This document shows, in pieces, positions 51,415 through 60,042 of a DNA stretch of 64,000 nt. Numbering within the stretch: the first letter of the stretch is position 1; each line of letters begins with the position of its first letter. Source of the DNA: CAZXSK01 sp964642855 (lineage in GTDB: Bacteria > Planctomycetota > Phycisphaerae > SM23-33). Location: the NCBI GenBank assembly GCA_964642855.1, contig CAZXSK010000007.1:24922-88921 (forward strand), in the 5' to 3' direction. The translations under genes were made by a program, and so were the position numbers. Below the pieces are notes generated by a model. It was not told where the DNA came from and did not search any database. It saw nothing but the letters and a program-made list of their open reading frames with translations.

Positions 51415-51442
51415 TTCAACTTTGCGCAATGGCTGATACAAT
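51415..51442 (+). promoter_or_regulatory. Promoter of the XylR-type regulator
   Basis: TTCAAC, 16 bases, TACAAT with TGA before it (extended -10). It mirrors the extended -10 of the divergent MoxR operon. Confidence 0.45.
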
Positions 51443-51489
51443 GCAGGTATCCTCAAGATGTCAGGCTGCGATCGGAGGGCCGTTCCTCT

Positions 51490-52665
51490 ATGAAATCCGC
51501 CAAACCCAGACGCCAGATCCTCCTGGGACTCAACCAGGGGGTGGGCTTGTATCGGGACATGATCCTGGGCATCGCCCGGGCAGCGAGAGTTATGGGCCAC
51601 TGGGACATTCAGGCCGTTAACGCCGATCTCACGGCGAGCGATCTGGACGTCTCCCAGTTCGACGGGGCCATCGTTCGCAATCAGAGCTGGACGATTACCG
51701 TCCCCTTCCTGGAAGCCGACAAACCCACCGTCAATATCTCCTCCACCTGGCGCGATGATCGCTGCAGCCACGTGGGAACCAACGACGTCGCCATCGGCAG
51801 ACTGGCTGCGGAGCACTTCCTGGAACTCGGGTACCGGAACCTCGCCTACTGCGGGTTCCCGGCGTGGCACTTCCCCCTGGAGCGTTGGAAGGGCTTCTCC
51901 CAGCGGGCAAAGGAGGCCGGGATCGAGGCGCAGGCGTTGGGCGTTCACGAGAGGGACAAGGAGGCATGGAGTTGGGAATACGAAACCGAAGCCGCGAACA
52001 TCATGCACTGGCTGAAAACGCTGCGGCTTCCGGCCGGTGTGATGGCCTGTCACGACAAGCGAGGCCGATGGGTACTCAGCGGAGCGCGAAAGCTCGGGCT
52101 GCGCGTTCCCGAAGACCTCGCAGTCATCGGCGTGGACAACGACCCGATCTACTGCGAACTCTCGACTCCGCCGCTGTCGAGTGTGAAAGTCCCGGGCAGG
52201 CAGATCGGCTATGAAGGCGCGATGCTCCTGGAGCAGATCATCAGCGGAAAGGTAAAGGAAAACCGCGTGCAGTTGCTGGACCCGGTCGGCGTCGCCCGAC
52301 GGGCCTCCACGGAACTGCTGGCGGTGGGAGATCACGATCTGATCTCGGCGATCCGGTTTATTCGCTCCCACGCCCACCAGCCGATCAACGTCTCCGACGT
52401 GGTCGAACACACCTCCCTGTCGCGACGAATGCTCGAAAAGCGTTTCCGCAAACTGCTGGATCGAAGCATCCTTCAGGAGATCCGTCACGCGCATCTTTCA
52501 CGGGCCCGCGAGCTCCTCGCCGAAACCGACCTGACCGTCTCCCAGGTCGCAGAGCACTGCGGATTCACCAGCGGGGAGTACTTCGCCACCTCGTTCTCCA
52601 AGCAGTTCGGCTGCTCGCCGACGAAGTGGCGGGCCCAGTTTGCTGCAGGCCCGGCCCCGTCCTGA
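51490..52665 (+). CDS. XylR-type AraC family regulator with periplasmic-binding-protein-like sensor domain
   Basis: A 391-residue transcription factor. Residues 1-275 are a LacI-like sugar-sensor domain without its own HTH (QILLGLNQGVGLYRDMILGIAR, SHVGTNDVAIGRLAAEHFLELGYRNLAYCG, VIGVDNDPIYCELSTPPLSSV). Residues about 285-385 are the AraC double HTH, ending in VAEHCGFTSGEYFATSFSKQFGCSPTKWR. This is the layout of xylose regulator XylR. Many planctomycetes have several such regulators for glycan use. The start was taken after the promoter at 51437; the longer open frame would pass through it. The nearest glycan gene is not adjacent. Confidence 0.9.
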   Translation: MKSAKPRRQILLGLNQGVGLYRDMILGIARAARVMGHWDIQAVNADLTASDLDVSQFDGAIVRNQSWTITVPFLEADKPTVNISSTWRDDRCSHVGTNDVAIGRLAAEHFLELGYRNLAYCGFPAWHFPLERWKGFSQRAKEAGIEAQALGVHERDKEAWSWEYETEAANIMHWLKTLRLPAGVMACHDKRGRWVLSGARKLGLRVPEDLAVIGVDNDPIYCELSTPPLSSVKVPGRQIGYEGAMLLEQIISGKVKENRVQLLDPVGVARRASTELLAVGDHDLISAIRFIRSHAHQPINVSDVVEHTSLSRRMLEKRFRKLLDRSILQEIRHAHLSRARELLAETDLTVSQVAEHCGFTSGEYFATSFSKQFGCSPTKWRAQFAAGPAPS

Positions 52666-52720
52666 CGCGGCGCTGGCCTTTGACAAGGCACCCCCCGCAG
52701 GCGCGGCGTTGCGGGGACGG

Positions 52721-53455
52721 TCACTCAGGCCGCCGGGATATCGCCCACGCGGCAAATCTCCCCAGCAGGCCGGCCGCCTCGGACGTCTGGCGAATGCTTC
52801 CCGCGATTCGTTCCACGTCCAGCCCCAATCCGGCGAGCTTGCCGGCATTCCGCCGGAGATAGGTCCTGGTGATCTCGGCATCGAATTCCGGATGGAACTG
52901 CACTCCGTACGCCCGCCGCGTGCGAATGATGTGGAACCGGTCGTGGTCATTGCCCGCCAGAACGTCCACGCCCTCCGGCAGACGAATCACGGACTGATCG
53001 TGGGAAACCTGGACCTCCAGCGTCTCCCCGAGCCCCGAAAGCAGGGGGTCAGTGCGGGCCCTGTCGTCCAGGCGGATCGTCACCGTTCCGTACTCCGGGC
53101 CGCGGGGGTTGTGGGCCACTTCCCCACCGAGGGCGTCGACCAGCAACTGGTGTCCGTAGCAGATCCCCAGCACGGGCGTATCGGCCCGGACGAGTTCAGC
53201 CAGCCACTGACCGGTGGCGACCGACCAGTCGGGCCGATCGGTAACCATCTGGGGCGATCCGCTGACCACCACGCCCGCCAGCTCGCCGTTGGAAGGACGG
53301 GGAAGTTGCTCGCCGCCAACAGGGCTGACGATGCGCACCTGGTGGTCTGCGAGCCCCAGCCCGGCTGCGATCCAGTGTTCGAAATCGCCCCGCCTGGCGG
53401 CCAGCGCTTCGGTGGTGCTGCCGGTCTTGACAATCAACAGGTATCGCTCTGCCAA
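52721..53455 (-). CDS. Class I glutamine amidotransferase (GMP-synthase-like)
   Basis: A protein of 244 residues from a TTG with GGGAGA five bases upstream; an ATG 23 codons earlier (53524) has no site and would place the start inside a strong stem-loop. It has the GATase1 triad: Cys in LGICYGHQLL, and His-x-Glu in VQFHPEFD. It opens with YLLIVKTGSTTEALAARRGDFEHW, typical of stand-alone GMP-synthase-like amidotransferases, some of which hydrolyse gamma-glutamyl compounds. The acceptor is unknown. Confidence 0.85.
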   Translation of the reverse strand: MAERYLLIVKTGSTTEALAARRGDFEHWIAAGLGLADHQVRIVSPVGGEQLPRPSNGELAGVVVSGSPQMVTDRPDWSVATGQWLAELVRADTPVLGICYGHQLLVDALGGEVAHNPRGPEYGTVTIRLDDRARTDPLLSGLGETLEVQVSHDQSVIRLPEGVDVLAGNDHDRFHIIRTRRAYGVQFHPEFDAEITRTYLRRNAGKLAGLGLDVERIAGSIRQTSEAAGLLGRFAAWAISRRPE

Positions 53456-53473
53456 AGCGGTCTCCCATACAGC

Positions 53474-53512
53474 AAGGCGGGCCGGCGTCCGAAGACGCCT
53501 GCGACCCGCCTT
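53474..53512. terminator. Strong two-part stem-loop with UUCG loop between sulfatase and amidotransferase genes
   Basis: Arms AAGGCGGG and CCCGCCTT (8 perfect pairs) enclose a second perfect stem, GGCGTC/GACGCC, closed on the minus strand by a TTCG tetraloop (C(UUCG)G in RNA). On the plus strand it is followed by TTTT. On the minus strand it lies about 50 bases after the sulfatase stop and just before the amidotransferase ribosome site. It is likely a terminator or mRNA end-protector for the sulfatase transcript. Confidence 0.6.
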
Positions 53513-53564
53513 TTCCCTGTTCATGGTGCGCCGGATGCGCCCGGCGCGGTGCGTCAACAGTCTG

Positions 53565-55025
53565 TCAGTCCGCCAGTCCGGTCGGGTATGTTTCCAGAAA
53601 CTCCGCGTGCTCCTTCCGCCCCGTTTCGCGAAGTCGGTGGAGATAGCCCTCACGATTCGCTCCGCGGGTATGGAACGGCCCGCCCTCGCTCATGACCGTC
53701 CAGATCGGGTCAATCCCCGACGGGTTGCGACGCATCTCGCCTTCCCACCAGTCATCCAGGAGCATCTGCCCCCGCCCCGCCAGTTCCGGGTGCGCCTCGG
53801 CAAGGTCGGTCAGCTCGTGAGGGTCGTCGGCTACGTTGAACAGCATCCGACGCGGGTAGTTCTTCAGCCCGGTGTGGTACGTGCGGATGAACACCCAGTC
53901 GTCCCAGCGAACGGACCGCTGACACGACCACGCGCACTGGCTGAAGACCACCGCGTCCCGGCCGGCCGATTCGCCTTCGCGGAACGCCGGGGCGAAACTC
54001 CTGCCGTCCCAGTGGGAGGGTACGTCTCCGCCGAGCAGTTCGACCACCGTCGCGCCGATGTCCACCTGGTTGTGCAGGGCGTCGTCGACCCGTCCGCCGG
54101 GCAGCCCCGGCCAGCGGACGATCATCGGCACCCGGCTGGTGATGTGGTCGGCCGTGGCGTGGTCGCCGATCACGTTCAATTCGCCCATGTTCTCGCCGTG
54201 GTCGGACGTGATGATAACCACCGTCTCGTCGAGCACACCCTGAGCATCCAGCGCGTCGAGAATCCGCCCCACCCACAGGTCCGCGTAGGCGATGCCGCAG
54301 TCGTAGCCGTCCACCCACTGCTTGTACTCGTCCATGCTGCGGATCTGGGCGGGCTGACGGTCGTTGCCCTGGAACTTGCCGTACGAACCGCACGGTTCCT
54401 GGGGCGTGCCCGGCCCGAAGGAGTTCCACTGTCTCTGTCGGAGTTCCTCGGTGTACCAGTCCTCGACCGGGTCGTCGGCGAACGGGTTACCGAAATCTTC
54501 CGGGGCGCGGTAGTCGGTGTGCGGGTCCCAGATATTCACGTGCAGCACCCAGTCGTCTTTCCTGGCGTTTCGCTTGATCCAGTCGATCGCCAGCGGCGCG
54601 ATTTCCTCGGCACTCTCCCCGCCTCGCTTGCCGGTATTGACCATCTCCTGCCAGCCCTCGTAGAACCAGTACGAGCTGTGGCGCTCGGCGAAGGGGCTGA
54701 AGCTCACCGGGTACAGGCCTCGCTCCCGGAGACAGGCGATCAGCCCGGGCATCTGCCCGAGCGTGGTGAAACTGCGATCCCGCCCGATGAGGCGCAGGTC
54801 CGCCGCGGTGCCGCCGTGGCCCACGATGCCGCTGCGAATGCCGAACATGCCCGTAAACATGCTCGCCCGCGACGGAAGACAGGGCGCGTCGGAAACGTAG
54901 CAGCTGTCGAACCGCACGCCCTGGCCGGCGACGCGGTCGATGTTCGGCGACGTGTTGCGGTGATACCCGTAGCAGCCCAGGTGGTCGGCCCGGAGGGTAT
55001 CGATGTCCATGTACACAATGCGCAT
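53565..55025 (-). CDS. Sulfatase (formylglycine type, CxPSR)
   Basis: A 486-residue sulfatase. The N-terminal metal site is DIDTLRADHLGCYGY (8-22). The modification motif is C49-L-P-S-R53, whose cysteine becomes formylglycine. Further metal and catalytic parts are TSDHGENMGE and the HVNIWDPHTDYRAP region. No signal peptide is visible, so it is either cytoplasmic or exported in another way. Substrates are unknown; relatives desulfate glycans or phosphonates. AAGGAG precedes the ATG. Confidence 0.93.
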   Translation of the reverse strand: MRIVYMDIDTLRADHLGCYGYHRNTSPNIDRVAGQGVRFDSCYVSDAPCLPSRASMFTGMFGIRSGIVGHGGTAADLRLIGRDRSFTTLGQMPGLIACLRERGLYPVSFSPFAERHSSYWFYEGWQEMVNTGKRGGESAEEIAPLAIDWIKRNARKDDWVLHVNIWDPHTDYRAPEDFGNPFADDPVEDWYTEELRQRQWNSFGPGTPQEPCGSYGKFQGNDRQPAQIRSMDEYKQWVDGYDCGIAYADLWVGRILDALDAQGVLDETVVIITSDHGENMGELNVIGDHATADHITSRVPMIVRWPGLPGGRVDDALHNQVDIGATVVELLGGDVPSHWDGRSFAPAFREGESAGRDAVVFSQCAWSCQRSVRWDDWVFIRTYHTGLKNYPRRMLFNVADDPHELTDLAEAHPELAGRGQMLLDDWWEGEMRRNPSGIDPIWTVMSEGGPFHTRGANREGYLHRLRETGRKEHAEFLETYPTGLAD

Positions 55026-55067
55026 GCGGAGAGACTCCTTGTGAGTGCTTCAATGTTCAAGGAATCG

Positions 55068-55095
55068 ACTATAGTGCCCGGCGGGCGCTTGTCAA
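55068..55095 (-). promoter_or_regulatory. Promoter of the sulfatase gene
   Basis: On the minus strand a consensus TTGACA, 16 bases, TATAGT. This is the best -35 in the window. Transcription should start near 55061, about 36 bases before the ATG. Confidence 0.6.
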
Positions 55096-55293
55096 CGGCG
55101 CCACGACCCGACGGCAGACCGGCCCGGTGCGTGTGGGTTGCGCAAGCCCCGCACATCCAAGGAGTCATGGCCGCCCGGGACGCAGCGAAGGCGGCGCTGG
55201 GAAACCGCACTCGGAGTTGGTAAGCTGTTTGCGGTCCCCGCCGCGGTTCGTGCGGGGGTGTCCCAAGACTCCGGCAAACAACGAGGGAGTCCG

Positions 55294-56637
55294 ATGATCA
55301 AACACATTCTGCCTGTGACACTGATCGCCGCAGCCGTGCTGGTCGCTTCCGCAACCCGCGCCGGAGCGCAGGACGCCAACGACGCCCTTCAGGCCAGGCG
55401 GTACATCGACCCGCTCAACGGATTCTCGCTCAGACCTCCCAAGGGCGCCGAGCGCCAAAGGCAGTCGGCCACGGCGCAACTGGTCAGTTGGCTCAAGCGC
55501 GACGCAAAATCCGGCGCCATCGCCTGGTCGCTCCGGATCCGCAAGGTTACCTACAAGCTCGGCGAAGACGAGAAGTTCGACCTCAAGGAGTACTCCAAGG
55601 AGATCCTCCGCAAGCTCTCGACCCAGGAGAAGTTCAAGGTCGACGACGTTACCGTGACCAAGCTGGCCGGCAAGGAAGCGCTGGACCTGGCCGGAACCGG
55701 CGCGGGCGCCCTGGAACTGTGGCAGAGCGAGATGTGGGTCCACGCCAACGAGGGCGTGTTCCTGGTGTTCTCCCTGGCCGGCCCGAAGGACGACGCCCGT
55801 AAGCTCGACAAGCTCTTCGATACGATCCTCTCGACGGTGGAGATCACCGACCCCGAGGAGGAAGCGAAGAAGCGAAGGAAGTTCCTCAAAGCCGGGGCCC
55901 GGCTGATGCTCTCGCTCGACGAGGACCGCGTGAAGAAGGCCATTCGCAAGGAACCACAGATCCGGCTGCTGACCTACCAGGGCAAGAAGGTCGGTTACAT
56001 GATCCAGGTCGAGAAGATGACCTACGAGGGCAAGCACCCGGCCGTGCAGGTCGAAAGCTACGCCCTGGCCAAGCTGCCCGATCTACCCCTACGTATCAGC
56101 CGGTCGACGATGGTCGCCACGGTAGGCCGGTCGCTGGAGAAGTGGAACGACCGCCTGACCCTGCATACCGAGAAAGGCAGGATCAACGTCGTTGAGAAAG
56201 GCCTGCAGAAGGGATCGGTCCTGCTGTGCGATACCACCCGCAACGAGGAGCCACTCCCCACGCGAAAGCACACCGACGTGCCCACCGACTGGTACCTGCC
56301 CAAGGCGATGGGCATGATCCTGCCCCGCCTGCTCGACCCGGCCGACCCCAATACCTACGCCTTCGCGACCTACAATTCCGGCGACAACCGCTTCGACATG
56401 CGAACGATGTTTGTCATCGGCAAGCGGAGGATCGAGGTCGACGGCCGAAAGATCGAGGCGTATCAACTGCTCGACCAGACGCACTGGGACAAAGACCCCG
56501 CCACGCTGTACGTAACCGAGGACGGCGACCTGATCCGCATGGAGTCGGTCGACGGATTCGTAATGAAGGCGGTCGATCGACGCACGCTTCTGAAGCACTA
56601 CCCCGATGCGAAGAAAACGCTCGACCTGATGGAATAG
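55294..56637 (+). CDS. Exported protein of unknown function
   Basis: A 447-residue protein with a signal peptide (1-24, ending ASATRAGA before QDAND) and GAGGGAG before the ATG. The frame is open upstream, but that part has no site. The mature protein alternates beta strands and charged helices and contains two PsbP/DUF1795-like stretches: RRYIDPLNGFSLRPPKGAERQ with FSLAGPKDDARKLDKLFDTILSTVEI, typical of a first domain. The second half (MIQVEKMTYEGKHPAVQVESYA, later TMFVIGKRRIEVDGRKIEAYQL) looks like an exported lipid- or protein-binding module. No family could be named with confidence. The next gene, trxB, is 63 bases on. Confidence 0.75.
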   Translation: MIKHILPVTLIAAAVLVASATRAGAQDANDALQARRYIDPLNGFSLRPPKGAERQRQSATAQLVSWLKRDAKSGAIAWSLRIRKVTYKLGEDEKFDLKEYSKEILRKLSTQEKFKVDDVTVTKLAGKEALDLAGTGAGALELWQSEMWVHANEGVFLVFSLAGPKDDARKLDKLFDTILSTVEITDPEEEAKKRRKFLKAGARLMLSLDEDRVKKAIRKEPQIRLLTYQGKKVGYMIQVEKMTYEGKHPAVQVESYALAKLPDLPLRISRSTMVATVGRSLEKWNDRLTLHTEKGRINVVEKGLQKGSVLLCDTTRNEEPLPTRKHTDVPTDWYLPKAMGMILPRLLDPADPNTYAFATYNSGDNRFDMRTMFVIGKRRIEVDGRKIEAYQLLDQTHWDKDPATLYVTEDGDLIRMESVDGFVMKAVDRRTLLKHYPDAKKTLDLME

Positions 56638-56700
56638 ACCCCGCCCGACGGCAGGATGACCCCCCGCGGACGAAGCACCCCCGGAAAGGAACGGACAAGG

Positions 56701-57711
56701 ATGGCCCAGGAGGCATACGACGTAATCATCATCGGCGCAGGACCGGCCGGGCTTGCCGGCGCGCTGTACACCGCACGAGACCGCTACCGCACGCTGATGA
56801 TCGAGAAGAACGGCCTGCCGGGCGGGCAGATCATGCTCACCGAGTCCATCGAAAACTACCCCGGCTTCGAGCACGTGGGCGGCTTTGAGCTCGTCGAGCA
56901 CATGAAGAAACAGGTCGAAAACTTCGGAGCCGAGATCGTCACCAATCAGCAGGTCGACTCCCTGACCCGCCGCGACGACGGCCTGCTGGAGGTCGGCGTC
57001 AACGGCGGCAAGGGAACGCACCTCGCCCGCGCGGTGATCCTCTCTCCGGGAAGCGACTACCGCCAACTCGGCGTGCCCGGCGAGGACACCATGCGCCAGG
57101 CGACGCGCGTCAGCTACTGCGCCACCTGCGACGGCGCCTTCTACCGCGACAAGACCGTCCTCGTGGTCGGCGGGGGCAACACCGCCGTGGAGGATACCAT
57201 CTACCTCGCCACGCGGTTCGACTGCAAGATCACGCTCATCCACCGCCGCACCGAGTTTCGCGCCCAGAAGGTGCTCGTCGAGGAGCTCTACAAAACCGCC
57301 GAGCAGAAGGACCTGGAGATCAAGCTGCCCTACGTGCTGGAAGAAATCGTCCCCGACGACAGCGGCGAGAAGATCGACCACGTCCGCATCCGCAACGTCG
57401 ATACCGATGGCACCGAAGACCTGGCCGTCGACGGCGTGTTCCTCTTCGTGGGCATGATCCCCAACACCGACTTCCTCCGCGATACCGACGTGCAGGTCAA
57501 CGACGCCGGATACATCGCCTGCGACCCGGCCACGCTGCGGACCTCCATGCCGGGAGTCTTCGTAGCCGGCGATTGTCGCCAGCAGGCAGCGATGCAACTG
57601 GCAACGGCCACGGGCGACGGCGTCACGGCGGCGATGATGATCAAGGAGTACTTCCGCAATCCCGACTTCTGGGAAACCGCGCTGGACGAGGAAGGCGTCA
57701 AGGAACGCTGA
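56701..57711 (+). CDS. trxB: Thioredoxin reductase
   Basis: A 336-residue FAD/NADPH enzyme that reduces thioredoxin. The FAD loop is GAGPAG (12-17), the redox pair is C140-A-T-C143, the NADPH loop GGGNTA (157-162) and the 2'-phosphate site HRRTEFRA (181-188). The C-terminal FAD motif is FVAGDCRQQ, where many relatives have AAGDVR. The ATG follows GGAAAGGA. Length is slightly longer than the usual 310-320. Confidence 0.95.
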   Translation: MAQEAYDVIIIGAGPAGLAGALYTARDRYRTLMIEKNGLPGGQIMLTESIENYPGFEHVGGFELVEHMKKQVENFGAEIVTNQQVDSLTRRDDGLLEVGVNGGKGTHLARAVILSPGSDYRQLGVPGEDTMRQATRVSYCATCDGAFYRDKTVLVVGGGNTAVEDTIYLATRFDCKITLIHRRTEFRAQKVLVEELYKTAEQKDLEIKLPYVLEEIVPDDSGEKIDHVRIRNVDTDGTEDLAVDGVFLFVGMIPNTDFLRDTDVQVNDAGYIACDPATLRTSMPGVFVAGDCRQQAAMQLATATGDGVTAAMMIKEYFRNPDFWETALDEEGVKER

Positions 57712-57771
57712 TCACCGACCCCGCCGGGATGCCGCCCGGCCCGGGATGCTGCAGAACGAAGGAGCACAGGC

Positions 57772-58491
57772 ATGTCACAGATGCCGTTGGATACGTCCAC
57801 CTATCCGCAGGATGTCGAAGTGCACCGCCAGGCAGCCGAGCTCGAGCGGACCTTCATGGCCAAGGTGTACGCCTGGATGACCGGCGGGCTACTGACTACC
57901 GCCGTGGTCGCGCTGCTGACGGCTTCGTCTCCGACGATGGTCAACTACATCGTCAACAGCAGTTTGTTCTGGGTTCTTCTGATCGCCGAACTGCTGCTGG
58001 TGATCGGGCTCTCTGCCATGATCGAGAAGATCTCCCCTGCCGTGGCGACCGGTGCGTTCCTGTTGTACTCAGCCGTCAGCGGCCTGACGCTTTCGATCGT
58101 ATTCCTGATGTACACGCAGGCTTCGATCGCGTCGACGTTCTTCGTCACGGCGGGAACTTTCGGCGCGATGAGCGCGTATGGGTACCTGACCAAGCGGGAC
58201 CTCTCCGGCTGGGGGAGCTTCCTGTACATGGGCCTGATCGGGCTGATCATCGCCAGCGTCGTGAATATTTTCCTGCACAATGAGATGGTCTATTGGGTGG
58301 TGACCTACGCGGGCATCCTGATCTTCGTAGGCCTGACCGCCTACGACACTCAGAAAATAAAGCAGTTCGCCGCCCAGGGCGCCAGCCACGCCGACGCCCA
58401 CAAAGCCGCCATCATGGGTGCCCTGAAGCTCTACCTCGACTTCATCAACCTCTTCCTGCTGCTGTTGAGGCTGCTGGGCAGGCGACGCTGA
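57772..58491 (+). CDS. Bax inhibitor-1/YccA family membrane protein
   Basis: A 239-residue protein with seven transmembrane helices and the BI-1 pattern: FMAKVYAWMTGGLLTTAVVALL, AVSGLTLSIVFLMYT, FGAMSAYGYLTKRDLSGWGSFLYMGLIGL, and the C-terminal YDTQKIKQFA and ALKLYLDFINLFLLLLRLLG. Prokaryotic members act as pH-sensitive Ca2+ leak channels or interact with FtsH. The conserved Asp of YDTQ and LYLDF is present. It is 60 bases after trxB and convergent with the next sulfatase. Confidence 0.93.
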   Translation: MSQMPLDTSTYPQDVEVHRQAAELERTFMAKVYAWMTGGLLTTAVVALLTASSPTMVNYIVNSSLFWVLLIAELLLVIGLSAMIEKISPAVATGAFLLYSAVSGLTLSIVFLMYTQASIASTFFVTAGTFGAMSAYGYLTKRDLSGWGSFLYMGLIGLIIASVVNIFLHNEMVYWVVTYAGILIFVGLTAYDTQKIKQFAAQGASHADAHKAAIMGALKLYLDFINLFLLLLRLLGRRR

Positions 58492-58560
58492 AACCCGCTC
58501 CACGCCGGACGAGGCGATGACAGCACCGACCCATGGCCGAACCGGCACACCAGGTTGAGC

Positions 58561-60006
58561 CTAGTCGCGGGGCTTCCACGCGTTGAACTTCATCGGTGGA
58601 GGCCAGTGGTATCCGCGCTGGCCGCTGAAGCTCCAATTCGCCCCGTCGCCCGGCGTGGGAGCCTCGCCCCCCCGCAACTCGCCGCCGGAGGCCAGCTCCT
58701 CGTCGCCGCCGTAGAGGTTGGCGATCAGCTCGTCGGTGAGTCTGCGCTGTACGTCGGCCAGCTCGGACTGGCCCGCCAGGTCCTGCTGCTCCAGGGGGTC
58801 GTTGTCGACGTCGAACAACTGCACCGTGTTGCCCGCCAGGTACCAGATGAGCTTGTACCGCCCGTCGGTGACCATGCGCGTGGCGCGGACGTCCTCGTTC
58901 ACCTCGCCGTAGAGCATCTCCCGTCGCCTGCTGCCAAACATGTCGACGCCCTCGACCGTGTCGGGCACGTCCAGCCCCGCCGCGTTCAGCAGCGTGGGCA
59001 TCACATCGGCCAGGCCCACCAGCCGGTCGTCGGTCGCGCCGACCGGCAGCCCCGCATCGCAGCCGGCCACGATCATCGGCACTCGCGCTGCGCCCTCGTA
59101 GAAGCATCGCTTGGCCCACAGGCCATGGTCGCCGAGCATGTCGCCGTGATCGCAGGTAAAGGCGATGATCGTGTTGCTGATCATCCCCTCCTCCCGCAGG
59201 GCGCCCAGCACCAGCCGAAGCTGGTGGTCGATGTGCGTGCACAGGGCGTAGAACGCCCGGCGGGCATCGCGGATGTACTTCTCGCTCCGGTCCTTCTGCC
59301 GCATCGACAGGACGGGAACGTCGTCAGCCCAGTCGCCGCGAACGGGCATGGGGATCTCCACGTCGCGGTAGAGATCGAGGTAAGCCTGGGGCGGCACGAG
59401 CGGCGGGTGCGGGTGACAGTACGACAGATAGAACAGCCCCGGACGCTTCGGGTCGCGCCGGCGGATCATCCGACACATCTCCCGCGTCGCCCAGTTGGTC
59501 ACGTGGTGGCGCTCGTCGAGATGCCAAGGCCGCGTGAGGTGCTCGTTGTTGCACATCCCGTGGGCGAACTCGTCCCCGGCCAGGCCCTGCTGACCGAGAT
59601 AGATCTGGTAGTCGTCCACCACGCCGAATTGCCTCCGGGCTTCCTCGGCGAGGATCACGTCGTCGAAGCCCACGCGATCGCGCTGAGGGAACACGTGCAT
59701 CTTGCCCACGGCGTAGGCCTGGTAGCCTGCCCCCCGGAAGCAGCCGGCGAGGGTGGGCAGGTCGGGCATTTCCAGGCGACTCTTGTAGATCCGGTCGCCA
59801 TGGGTTCGCGGCGTCGTGCCGGTCATCAGTGTCCGCCGGGCGGGGATGCACACCGGGCACTCGGAGTACGTGCGCGTGAAGCGCGTGCCGTTGGCGGCGA
59901 GTTGGTCAAGCGTGGGCGTCTGGATCGCGGGGTGTCCCTCGCAACCCAGCAGCGCGCCCGGCCAGTGGTCGGTGCAGATCAGCAGCACGTTCGGACGGTT
60001 CGGCAT
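58561..60006 (-). CDS. Sulfatase (formylglycine type, CxPAR)
   Basis: A 481-residue sulfatase with no signal peptide. Metal site TDHWPGALLGCEGHP (12-26), modification motif C53-I-P-A-R57, and late motifs CDHGDMLGDHGLWAKR and FYLSYCHPHPPL. The C-terminal part is typical of choline-sulfatase and heparan-type relatives; substrate is unknown. It is the gene after murA on the same strand (36 bases), with GGAGAGA at its start. The CxPAR version differs from the CxPSR of the sulfatase at 53565, so the two are not recent duplicates. Confidence 0.93.
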   Translation of the reverse strand: MPNRPNVLLICTDHWPGALLGCEGHPAIQTPTLDQLAANGTRFTRTYSECPVCIPARRTLMTGTTPRTHGDRIYKSRLEMPDLPTLAGCFRGAGYQAYAVGKMHVFPQRDRVGFDDVILAEEARRQFGVVDDYQIYLGQQGLAGDEFAHGMCNNEHLTRPWHLDERHHVTNWATREMCRMIRRRDPKRPGLFYLSYCHPHPPLVPPQAYLDLYRDVEIPMPVRGDWADDVPVLSMRQKDRSEKYIRDARRAFYALCTHIDHQLRLVLGALREEGMISNTIIAFTCDHGDMLGDHGLWAKRCFYEGAARVPMIVAGCDAGLPVGATDDRLVGLADVMPTLLNAAGLDVPDTVEGVDMFGSRRREMLYGEVNEDVRATRMVTDGRYKLIWYLAGNTVQLFDVDNDPLEQQDLAGQSELADVQRRLTDELIANLYGGDEELASGGELRGGEAPTPGDGANWSFSGQRGYHWPPPMKFNAWKPRD

Positions 60007-60042
60007 GGAGTCTCTCCGTTGGTTCGTCAGGTATCGCGTCGG

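Noticed and set aside
55167..55223. 18-codon ORF with AAGGAG before the exported unknown gene
   Set aside because: The ribosome site is only three bases from the ATG, the peptide is a simple Ala/Arg string, and there is no promoter or coupling to support it.
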